The notes below the pieces were generated by a model. It was not told where the DNA came from. It searched no databases and saw only the letters and a program-made list of their open reading frames with translations. 64,000 bases of DNA, taken from DATMER01 sp963741305. GTDB lineage: Bacteria > Acidobacteriota > Thermoanaerobaculia > Multivoradales > UBA5704. Position numbers and translations under genes: made by a program. How positions within the stretch are numbered: the stretch's first letter is position 1; every line of letters starts with the position of its first letter. Positions 16,390 to 23,190 of this stretch are shown here, piece by piece. The stretch lies in the NCBI GenBank assembly GCA_963741305.1, contig CAVUHL010000003.1, positions 5,146,001 through 5,210,000 on the forward strand, read 5' to 3'.

Positions 16390-16424
16390 GAGGGGGGTCG
16401 GGAATCGAGACCCCCCTCTTTTTG
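16390..16424 (+). terminator. Rho-independent terminator of nrdJ
   Basis: A 10-bp stem, GAGGGGGGTC paired with GACCCCCCTC (16390-16399 and 16409-16418), is followed by TTTTT. It begins about 9 nt after the nrdJ stop. Stem strength and the T-run make it a convincing intrinsic terminator. Confidence 0.9.
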
Positions 16425-16435
16425 TTCCGCCTGCC

Positions 16436-16960
16436 ATGACCACGAAGAGAGCTCACTCGCGCCCTGTCCTGCTGACCGTGATGGCCTTGTCGCTTCTACT
16501 CCTGGCCTGCCGGGAGGGAGTGACTGCCGCCGGTACCGCAGGCAAGCCGTCGCCGGCCGATCTCGACTTCCGTCTGAAGACGGTGGACGGCCGTACGATC
16601 GGCCCCAAGGACTACAAGGGCCAGGTTGTGGTCGTGGACTTCTGGGCGACCTGGTGCGTCCCCTGCCATGTGCAGACGCGGATCCTGGAGCCGATCCACC
16701 GCGACTACAAGGACAAGGGGGTCCAGTTCCTGGCCGCGAACGTAGGTGAGGACGCGCCGACGGTGCGCTCGTTCCTCAAGAGCAAGCCAGTCCCCTACCC
16801 GGTCCTCCTCGATCCCGAGGACAAGGTCTCCAGCAAGCTCGGCGTGGTTGCCCTCCCCACCCTCATGATCATCGACAAGAAGGGCAAGGTCGCGTTCTTC
16901 CACACCGGCCTCGCCGACGGCGATACGGTCCGCAAGGTTCTGAAACAGGCGGGCGTGTAA
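16436..16960 (+). CDS. TlpA-like thioredoxin-fold lipoprotein
   Basis: 174 residues. A lipoprotein signal ends with a lipobox (LLLAC), giving lipidated Cys25. The AhpC/TSA-redoxin fold carries the redox pair WCVPC (Cys74, Cys77) and the cis-Pro in VALPTLMIID. The redoxin domain (about 40-174) is complete. Such proteins reduce disulfides in the cell envelope, for example during cytochrome c maturation, though no ccm genes are nearby. It stands alone just after the nrdJ terminator and converges on the OmpA-family gene. Confidence 0.88.
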   Translation: MTTKRAHSRPVLLTVMALSLLLLACREGVTAAGTAGKPSPADLDFRLKTVDGRTIGPKDYKGQVVVVDFWATWCVPCHVQTRILEPIHRDYKDKGVQFLAANVGEDAPTVRSFLKSKPVPYPVLLDPEDKVSSKLGVVALPTLMIIDKKGKVAFFHTGLADGDTVRKVLKQAGV

Positions 16961-16978
16961 GCCGCCCCTCCCCTCATG

Positions 16979-17022
16979 CTCCCTCTCCCCGGCACGGGGG
17001 AGAGGGCTGGGGAGAGGGGGGA
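16979..17022. repeat. CCCTCTCCC palindromic repeat
   Basis: GCTCCCTCTCCCC-ggca-CGGGGGAGAGGG followed by GGGGAGAGGGG. This belongs to the same dispersed family as 1667-1796 and 25364-25408. It sits between two convergent genes, where it may serve as a bidirectional terminator. Confidence 0.7.
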
Positions 17023-17031
17023 TGGGATCAA

Positions 17032-17637
17032 CTACCTGAGGACGACCAGCGCGACGCGGCGGTTCTGCGACCGGCCCTCGCGGGTGCTGTTGTCGGACAC
17101 CGCGGACGCCTCACCGTAGGAGATCACGTTGATCCGGTGGAGCGGGAACTGGTGCTGCTGGCTGAGATAGCGGCGCACCGCCTCTGCCCGCAGAAGGCCC
17201 AGCTCCTCGTTGTACTTCTCGGAGCCCACACTGTCCGTGTGCCCCTGGATCTCGATGTACACGCCGGTGTTCTGGGTCTTGAGCTGCGACGCGAACTCGT
17301 CGACGGCTGACTTGGCCTCCGGCGAGAGGTCGGAGGTGTCGAACCCGAACTTGACCTTGTCGTCGGTCAGGATGGTCTCGTAGAGAAGCTTGCCCTCGGC
17401 GAGCTTGCCCGCGTCCATGGCGCGCTGCAGCGCCTCCTGGGCCGTCTTCGAGGTCTCGCCGATCTGCTGCTCGTGCGTATCGAGACGGGTCTGAGCCTCT
17501 TCGACCTGACCCGACACCTCGTCGACGCGCGTGCCGACGGCACCGGTCTCCTGACGGACATATTTCTTGGTGGCGCATCCCGTGGTCCCGAGGGCCACGA
17601 TCAAGGCCAGAGCGACCATCCACAGCTTGTTGCGCAT
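17032..17637 (-). CDS. OmpA-family (Pal-like) lipoprotein
   Basis: 201 residues. The lipobox LGTTGC gives Cys21 at the mature N-terminus. A coiled-coil stretch (about 30-80, with VDEVSGQVEEAQTRLDTHE) joins to a C-terminal OmpA/MotB domain with the peptidoglycan-binding signature IEIQGHTDSVGSEKYN and the terminal QNRRVALVV. AGGAGG lies just before ATG 17637. It anchors the outer membrane to peptidoglycan. The coiled coil is longer than in classical Pal, and no tol genes flank it, so the pal symbol is withheld. Confidence 0.88.
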   Translation of the reverse strand: MRNKLWMVALALIVALGTTGCATKKYVRQETGAVGTRVDEVSGQVEEAQTRLDTHEQQIGETSKTAQEALQRAMDAGKLAEGKLLYETILTDDKVKFGFDTSDLSPEAKSAVDEFASQLKTQNTGVYIEIQGHTDSVGSEKYNEELGLLRAEAVRRYLSQQHQFPLHRINVISYGEASAVSDNSTREGRSQNRRVALVVLR

Positions 17638-17705
17638 GTGAGTCCTCCTTGGCTTGGTGAGAGCCGGCCCCTCTAAAGAGACGGCTCGGTTGGTTGAACT
17701 TCCGA

Positions 17706-18647
17706 TCAGCCGCCTTTGCTTTCAGCCGGCGGCGGCCCCTTGTATCCACGTCTGAACAAAACGGTCCGGCCGCCCGACTTGACCTCCACCTTGACGTCGC
17801 GCTGGCGGGATTTGCCCTCGCCCGTCGCGAAGCCGAGCACGTACTGGTGCCGGAGGTCGTTGTGGATGGCGGCCAGCGCTTCCTGCAGGTCCAACAGGTT
17901 CGAGATGGCGTAGTAACGGCCCCCGGACACCGAGGCCAGCAGGTTGAGCACGTCCGCGTACCGGTAGATCTTCTCCCCGGTGTCGGAGAGCTCGTACGGG
18001 TTGCCGGTCCCGAGCCCGATCACGTAGACCGGGAGCTGGGCCTGGCGCACGATCTCACGCGCCTGCTCCGGCGTGAACTTGCTGGCATTGTCGATCCCGT
18101 CCGTGATCAGCACCGCGAACCGCTTGGGGTTGCGGCCCTCGGCCGAGATGTTCGGTACCCACGCCACGGCGTCGTGGATGGCAGTCGTACCCCACGCCTT
18201 CCAGTTCGCCACCGACTCGCGCAGCACCGACATCTCCGAGGTGTAGGGCACCTCGACCTGACCGGCGTCACTGGCGAAGGTCGCGATGGCGAACTCATCC
18301 CCCTTGAGGGACTTGTCCAGGAAAAACTGAACGGCCTGCTGGCTCGCCTGCAGGCTCGTCCCCTCCATGCTGCCGGAGAGGTCCTGCAGGAAGACGATGC
18401 TCGCCGGAGCGTCGGCCCGCCGCTCGAAGCTGTCGACCTTGACCGGCTGGCCGTCCACGAGGAGCCGGAAGTCGTCCTCGTCCAGACGGTCCGCGTACCC
18501 CGCGCCCGACCGCACCACCAGGGGCACCAGGACGTATCCGACCGAGACTTCCTCCTCGAACGTGGGAGTAGCCGCTTCCTGCCCCAGGAGGGGAGCCGTG
18601 GCCAGGAGCAGAAGGAGAAGCGGGCTTATAAGGCGGCTGCGTCTCAT
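17706..18647 (-). CDS. Secreted VWFA-related protein (acidobacterial type)
   Basis: 313 residues from ATG 18647. A signal peptide (LISPLLLLLLATAPLLGQE, cleavage near residue 22) is followed by a short beta-rich domain (VPLVVRSGAGYADRL) and a VWA domain with MIDAS DLSGS and the later TDGIDN. The order matches the VWFA-related family that is expanded in Acidobacteria. It is exported and probably binds a protein ligand in the periplasm. The frame extends to 18767, but that upstream part overlaps the divergent zinc-ribbon gene and lacks the signal sequence. It is near the OmpA-family gene on the same strand, with 68 bp between. Confidence 0.82.
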   Translation of the reverse strand: MRRSRLISPLLLLLLATAPLLGQEAATPTFEEEVSVGYVLVPLVVRSGAGYADRLDEDDFRLLVDGQPVKVDSFERRADAPASIVFLQDLSGSMEGTSLQASQQAVQFFLDKSLKGDEFAIATFASDAGQVEVPYTSEMSVLRESVANWKAWGTTAIHDAVAWVPNISAEGRNPKRFAVLITDGIDNASKFTPEQAREIVRQAQLPVYVIGLGTGNPYELSDTGEKIYRYADVLNLLASVSGGRYYAISNLLDLQEALAAIHNDLRHQYVLGFATGEGKSRQRDVKVEVKSGGRTVLFRRGYKGPPPAESKGG

Positions 18648-18719
18648 AGCGTCGGGGAAAGGTGCAAATCGTGGGCCATGGATGACATGATGCTGATTCC
18701 AAAGGGAGGGGCCGCCCAG

Positions 18720-18983
18720 ATGAGCGACACCATAGACATCCGCAACATATCGATCAAATGCGGACATTGCAATACGTACCAGACTCTAAGCTCCTACGCG
18801 CGTAAGGATGACGAGTGGAATGTGTATACCTACGAGTGCGAGAACGACGGCGTCTGCGACCCGGGCATGACCCGGACACTTTTGGAGGTTCCGCGCCATC
18901 TTGACGTGTTCGCCCGCCGCGACCAGGAATGGCGCGGAGGCGGGAAGCATGGGGAAGAGGGGACTGGGGAGCCGGAGGACTAG
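18720..18983 (+). CDS. Small zinc-ribbon-like protein of unknown function
   Basis: 87 residues from ATG 18720, with GGGAGGGG about 10 nt upstream; an earlier ATG at 18678 is possible. Two Cys pairs are visible, CGHC near residue 13 and C...C in ECENDGVCDPG, spaced like a zinc ribbon. The rest (TYQTLSSYARKDDEWNVYTY, RTLLEVPRHLDVFARRD) is hydrophilic, with a charged Gly-rich tail. It is divergent from the VWFA-related gene, and its stop interleaves with that of the DNA polymerase delta-like gene. I do not recognise the family; nucleic-acid or protein binding would be guesswork. Confidence 0.65.
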   Translation: MSDTIDIRNISIKCGHCNTYQTLSSYARKDDEWNVYTYECENDGVCDPGMTRTLLEVPRHLDVFARRDQEWRGGGKHGEEGTGEPED

Positions 18984-20413
18984 CGGCCGGCAGTCGCCAC
19001 CCGGGCCACCAGGTCCGCCAGGGCCGCGTCAGCCTCGCCGCTCTCGCCCTTGAGCTGCAGCTCGGTCTCCAAAACGTCGGAGGGCAGGCGGGCCAGCATG
19101 GGCTCGGGCAGGCGCGAGGCGGCCAGGTAGGCGCGGTGGAGGCGGAAGGGGTGGATTCCCGCGAGCGGGTTCTTGCCGCCGCCGGGCAGCTCCCCCTGGA
19201 GCGAGGGGGCGAGGCGGTCGCGGAAGCGGCCGAAGTTGGATTCCCCCGCCGGCACCCGGGCGGCGCGCATCATGCCCCGGATCGCGGTGAGCTGCCGGCA
19301 GAACGAGGCAAACAGGGAGAAGAAGGAAAGTCGCGCGGCCAGAGGATCCTCGGAGGAGGCCATGAGCCGGCGGAGGCGGTCCAAAGCCTCCGATGCCCGG
19401 CCGGATGCGACGGCGTCGAGGAGCTGCCAGACATCCTCCTCCCCCCGGTCCTCGACGTTCTGCTCCACCAGCTTGCGGGTGATCCGCTTCTCGCCCGCCC
19501 CTTGTGCCAGATTGGCCAGCTTGCGGTACTCCCCCGCCAGCCGGGCCGTCGAGTCGGCGTCGATCCCCTTGCCAACCCGGTTGCGGCCCTCCCCCTCCTG
19601 GCGCAGGGTGCGGCGGGCCAGCTCGGAGAGGGCGTCCGAGGCGATGGCCACCCCGGTCTGGCGCTCCAGCTCCTCGGCAATCGGATCGAGCCCCTGCCAG
19701 CCGCCCCGCTCGGACTCCACGCTCCCCACGGACAGCACGGCCCCGCGCTCCCCCAGGAGACGGACCAGCGGATGGTCCGCGGCCACGCTGCGCTCGGCCA
19801 GCACAAGGGTGTGCCCCTCAGGAAGGCCGCCGCGCACCGCATCCGCCAACTCGGCGAGGTCGCCCTCGCCGATCCCCTGGATCCCCTCCCTCACCGCGGC
19901 CTCCAGCAGAGGAGCCAGGTTGGTGCGCAGCTCCTCCACCTGCTTCTTGCCCCTGGCGCGTCCGCCCCGCCCCCGGCGGTCCCCTTCGAACGCCCAGGCC
20001 GGGAGATCGGAAAGCACGTCCGTATCGAAGAGGTGGAGGGCCTGGAGAAGCCGCGAGGCCGCCTGGCGCTCCCTTTGGCCGAGCACCGGTGAATTCAAGG
20101 GAAGGGCCTCTGCCGCCTCGTCGATCAGCCCGGCCGCGGCGTTGCGGTCCGCGAACACAGCCGTGTCCAGCACCAGGAGCACCTTGGCGCCGCCGAAGAG
20201 GGAGTAGGTCCGAAGATCCTGAAGGATGGGCGCCAACGAGACGGCGTGGCGGTGGACCTCGACGTGATCCTTGGGCAAACCGTGGGCCGCCGCCAAGGCC
20301 TCAGCTGCGCGGACGGCGGCCGGCTCGGCGAGCACCAGATCGCCATGGACGAGGCAGACCTGGGGTCCGCTCCGCCCGAGGCGGCCGAGGAAGCTCTCGA
20401 CAGAGGTGCTCAT
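18980..20413 (-). CDS. holA: DNA polymerase III delta subunit-like protein
   Basis: 477 residues from ATG 20413. The N-terminus (VCLVHGDLVLAEPAAVRAAE) matches the start of the HolA AAA-like domain. The C-terminal HPFRLHRAYLAASRL...LETELQLKGESG matches the family's clamp-loader collar domain. HolA is the wrench subunit of the clamp loader that opens the beta clamp. The usual length is about 340, so there is a ~130-residue excess, apparently in the middle around a basic RRGRGGRARGKKQ linker. The symbol is tentative because the match rests on the two ends. It lies upstream of no replication gene; the DksA-family gene is 65 bp upstream on the same strand. Confidence 0.65.
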   Translation of the reverse strand: MSTSVESFLGRLGRSGPQVCLVHGDLVLAEPAAVRAAEALAAAHGLPKDHVEVHRHAVSLAPILQDLRTYSLFGGAKVLLVLDTAVFADRNAAAGLIDEAAEALPLNSPVLGQRERQAASRLLQALHLFDTDVLSDLPAWAFEGDRRGRGGRARGKKQVEELRTNLAPLLEAAVREGIQGIGEGDLAELADAVRGGLPEGHTLVLAERSVAADHPLVRLLGERGAVLSVGSVESERGGWQGLDPIAEELERQTGVAIASDALSELARRTLRQEGEGRNRVGKGIDADSTARLAGEYRKLANLAQGAGEKRITRKLVEQNVEDRGEEDVWQLLDAVASGRASEALDRLRRLMASSEDPLAARLSFFSLFASFCRQLTAIRGMMRAARVPAGESNFGRFRDRLAPSLQGELPGGGKNPLAGIHPFRLHRAYLAASRLPEPMLARLPSDVLETELQLKGESGEADAALADLVARVATAGR

Positions 20414-20478
20414 GTAGATAGCAAGAGGGGGCCGCCCTCGCGGACGGTCCCCTCGAAAAGTATCGTTCCCGTCGCCTC

Positions 20479-20904
20479 CTAGGAGGCCTCGGCCTCGAGC
20501 ATCCCGCGCTCCACGAGCTCCTGGCAGTCGATGCAGAAGCGCGTCCAGGGCACTGCCTCGAGCCGCTTGGGGTTGATCGGGCCGCCGCAGTTGCTGCACC
20601 GGCCGTAGCTCCCCGCGTCCATACGGCGGAGGGCATCCTCGATCTGGAGCAGCCGCTGCCTCTCACCGTCCGAGAGGGAAAACATCAGCTCCCGGTTGTA
20701 GTGATTGTTCGCGCGGTCAACGATGTCCTCGGTACCGTCGTCCGCCGACTCCTGGCCGGCGCGGATGTCCTGGTTGTACATGTCGTACATCTCAGTCCGC
20801 TGCTCCAAGAGCCGAGTGCGCAGCGCCGCGAACTGGCTCTGGTCCTGAGGGGCCTGCTGAGCCGGATCTGAGGCCGTCGTCTTGGCCTTCTGTGTCTTGG
20901 CCAC
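20479..20904 (-). CDS. DksA/TraR-family zinc-finger regulator
   Basis: 141 residues. A flexible N-terminus and a coiled coil (about 30-95) lead to a C4 zinc finger: CSNCGGPI followed by RLEAVPWTRFCIDCQ. DksA-family proteins bind the RNA polymerase secondary channel and tune rRNA and amino-acid promoters, often with ppGpp. The acidic tip typical of DksA (DxxDxA) is not clear by eye, so it may be a paralogue. The gene starts at ATG 20904 with GGAGA-like sequence upstream and is followed by the holA-like gene. Confidence 0.85.
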   Translation of the reverse strand: MAKTQKAKTTASDPAQQAPQDQSQFAALRTRLLEQRTEMYDMYNQDIRAGQESADDGTEDIVDRANNHYNRELMFSLSDGERQRLLQIEDALRRMDAGSYGRCSNCGGPINPKRLEAVPWTRFCIDCQELVERGMLEAEAS

Positions 20905-20949
20905 GCTTGCTGTCTCCTTTCAACGCTTCGTCAAGTACACGTTCCTAAA

Positions 20950-21426
20950 TCAAAGCGGCTCGCGATGATAGCTCATTCCGGCCTCGATCGTGAGCGTGCG
21001 GTAGAGCTGCTCATAGAGCACGACCCGTGCCAGCTCGTGCGAGAGGGTCAGGCGCCCCAGCGACAGCACCCACCGCGCCTCATCGAGCACCGCCCGGTCG
21101 AGTCCGAGGTCGGAGCCGATCAGGAAGGCCACCGGGTGTGGCCAATCGGTCTTGATACGGGCGAGGCGCTCCGCCAGTTGCGAGGAATCGACGCTTTCGC
21201 CGCGGCTGTCCAGGGCGATGGGGTACGACGGCCTGGGAAGCGCCGCCAGCAGGGCCTGCCCCTCGATGCGCTGGCGTTGGGGGTCTTCGGACGCGGCCTT
21301 CGCCTTCACCGGCAGGTCACGGACCGTGGCCATGTGGGAGATGCGTCGGCGGTAGGTGGTGCAGATTTCTTCCCAACCCGAACGGTGATGCCGGCCCGCC
21401 CATACGATCACCAGCTCGCGGGGCAC
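20950..21426 (-). CDS. rlmH: 23S rRNA pseudouridine-1915 N3-methyltransferase
   Basis: 158 residues, start GTG 21426. The SPOUT-class knot is visible from FLIGSDLGLD through LSLGRLTLSHELARVVLYEQ to the end MSYHREPL, which is the conserved RlmH C-terminus (YHR). It methylates pseudouridine 1915 in helix 69 of 23S rRNA. Length agrees with the family (about 155). The gene follows def on the same strand after 12 nt, so the two form an operon tied to translation. Confidence 0.93.
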   Translation of the reverse strand: MPRELVIVWAGRHHRSGWEEICTTYRRRISHMATVRDLPVKAKAASEDPQRQRIEGQALLAALPRPSYPIALDSRGESVDSSQLAERLARIKTDWPHPVAFLIGSDLGLDRAVLDEARWVLSLGRLTLSHELARVVLYEQLYRTLTIEAGMSYHREPL

Positions 21427-21438
21427 TTAGCCGACCGC

Positions 21439-21987
21439 CTATCCGACCGCAGTGTCGTCAGCATCCTCGCCTTCCATGTACTGGCTCCACTCCTCGGTAT
21501 AGCCAAGGGAGCGGAGGTCGCGCATGCGGTCGAGGAAGACAATGCCGTTCAGGTGGTCATACTCATGCTGGATGATGCGGGCCTCGAAGCCGCTGGCGAT
21601 GTAGTCCAGCCCCCGGCCCTCGCGGTCGAGCCCCTGCACCCGTATCGACTGGTGGCGCGGCACCAGGCCCCGGAGGTCGGGGATCGACAGGCAGCCCTCC
21701 CAGTCATAGACCAGCTCCCGGCTGTGCGGGGTGATCATGGGGTTGACGACCACATGGAGCGGGATGTCGTCGTGGCGCTCGTTACCATGGCAGGCGTAGA
21801 TGAAGATCTGGAGCTCGACGCCGACCTGCGGGGCGGCCAGGCCTACCCCGGAAGCCGCGTGCATGGTTTCCACCATGTCCTCGACGAGCTGCTGGAGCTC
21901 TGCGGTGCGCATCCGCTCCGGCGGCACGGGCAGGGCAGGCGTCCGCAGAGCGGGATGGCCGAGCCGGATGATGGGAAGGACAGGCAT
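21439..21987 (-). CDS. def: Peptide deformylase
   Basis: 182 residues from ATG 21987; a longer frame to 22110 overlaps the divergent hydrolase and is not used. The three signature motifs are present in order: GVGLAAPQVG, EGCLSIP (metal Cys) and QHEYDHLNG (metal His pair with catalytic Glu). It removes the N-formyl group from nascent proteins. It is co-oriented and nearly contiguous with rlmH, and divergent from the alpha/beta hydrolase with a 35-bp gap, so promoters must be short or overlapping. Confidence 0.97.
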   Translation of the reverse strand: MPVLPIIRLGHPALRTPALPVPPERMRTAELQQLVEDMVETMHAASGVGLAAPQVGVELQIFIYACHGNERHDDIPLHVVVNPMITPHSRELVYDWEGCLSIPDLRGLVPRHQSIRVQGLDREGRGLDYIASGFEARIIQHEYDHLNGIVFLDRMRDLRSLGYTEEWSQYMEGEDADDTAVG

Positions 21988-22022
21988 CGAGGGGGGATTA
22001 TAGCGCGTGGTATTCTCGGGGC

Positions 22023-23006
22023 ATGACCGGAACCTCTTACGGACGGCCGCGGCGGCGGATCGGACCCCTGGTGAAGGGGCTCCTCCTCGCCGGGGCGGCA
22101 GTGGGAGCACCGGCCCTGGTGAGCACGGTGATCCGCCGGCGTGCCGAGCCGCCGCAGACCCCGCGCTGGGGCCGGGCGCACCGCTACTCGGGCCGGCACG
22201 GGGAGATCGTCTTCCAGGAGCTCGGGCTCCGCGGGGACCGGCCGCCGGTCGTCCTGCTGCACTCCTTCGGACCGGGGCACGACGCCAACGAGTGGCGCGC
22301 CACGGCGGAGCGGCTGGCCGAGCGCTACGCGGTCTACGCGCCGGACCTCCCCGGCTGGGGGCGTTCCGGATCCGCTTCCCGGGGAAGTTGGAATCCCGCC
22401 CTCTACGTGGAGGCGATCAACGGCTTCCTATCGGGAGTGGTGCGGGAGCCGGCCGTCCTGATCGCCTCCGGGATGTCCGCGGCCTATGCGGTGCGGATCG
22501 CGGCGGAGCATCCCGGCCGGCTGCGGGCCCTCGGCCTGGTCTGTCCCGTCGGTTTGGAGTCGAGCGCCGGGTCCTTCGTGGGCACGCTGCTGCGGCTGCC
22601 CGTCCTGCGCGACACGGTCCTGGACCTCCTCACCAGCCGCTCGGCGATCACCCACCACCTGCGCAAGATGGTCTACGCCGCGCCCGAACGGGTAGATGCG
22701 GCACTGCTCGATCATCACTACCGGACGAGCCACATGCCGCGCTCGCGTGCCGCGCTCGCCGCCTGGCTGGGAGGGGAGCTCGAGGATGCCGTGTCCGGGA
22801 CGCTCCCCGAGATCGGCCTTCCGGTCTGGATCGCCTGGGGCCGCCAGTCGGCCGCCCCCCGGGTCGAGGACGCCGACCGCTGGCTGCACCATCTCCCGGA
22901 CACCGCCGAGCTCGAAATCTTCGAGACCACCGGAGCCCTCCCTCACGCCGAAGCCCCCGCAGCATTCTGCAGGGCGCTCGACCGGTTCATTGCGGGAGTT
23001 TCCTGA
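22023..23006 (+). CDS. Alpha/beta-hydrolase with N-terminal membrane segment
   Basis: 327 residues. A basic start (YGRPRRR) is followed by a hydrophobic helix (about 15-36), then an alpha/beta hydrolase fold. The oxyanion loop is HSFGPG, the nucleophile elbow is ASGMSAAYA, and the catalytic His lies in GALPHAEAP. The elbow is G-M-S-A-A rather than GxSxG. The usual acidic residue after strand 6 (WGxxD) is replaced by WGRQSAAP, so the catalytic acid must be elsewhere (DADRW nearby) or the enzyme is altered. Substrate unknown. Convergent with the small Cys protein, with a 20-bp overlap. Confidence 0.8.
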   Translation: MTGTSYGRPRRRIGPLVKGLLLAGAAVGAPALVSTVIRRRAEPPQTPRWGRAHRYSGRHGEIVFQELGLRGDRPPVVLLHSFGPGHDANEWRATAERLAERYAVYAPDLPGWGRSGSASRGSWNPALYVEAINGFLSGVVREPAVLIASGMSAAYAVRIAAEHPGRLRALGLVCPVGLESSAGSFVGTLLRLPVLRDTVLDLLTSRSAITHHLRKMVYAAPERVDAALLDHHYRTSHMPRSRAALAAWLGGELEDAVSGTLPEIGLPVWIAWGRQSAAPRVEDADRWLHHLPDTAELEIFETTGALPHAEAPAAFCRALDRFIAGVS

Positions 23007-23190
23007 GGTACCCCCGGCAGGCCACCACCGGGATCGGCGGGTAGCGCAAAAAGGCCGGGTCCACCTCCGCCAGGCCGCAGCGGACGAACACGCTCCGGCT
23101 CGATGCCACCAGCCGCAGATGCTCGCAGGTCGCGCAGAGCCCCGGCGGTACTGGAAGCCCTGGGAGCCGCTTCAGGAGATCGTCATCCAA
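22987..23190 (-). CDS. Small Cys-containing protein coupled to ClC gene
   Basis: 67 residues read from a TTG at 23190 that overlaps the ClC stop by 8 bp. The sequence has CATC, a later FVRCGLAEVD and VVACRGY: four Cys that could bind one metal ion. The region LLKRLPGLPVPPGLC is hydrophobic-Pro rich. An ORF could be read further upstream to 23295, but it would lie inside the ClC gene. Tight coupling suggests co-translation with the chloride transporter. No family recognised. Confidence 0.55.
   Translation of the reverse strand: MDDDLLKRLPGLPVPPGLCATCEHLRLVASSRSVFVRCGLAEVDPAFLRYPPIPVVACRGYLRKLPQ

Noticed and set aside
13565..16456. Long minus-strand ORF opposite nrdJ (963 codons)
   Set aside because: It is the antisense of a strongly conserved gene, a common result of high GC; its protein has biased composition and no motif.
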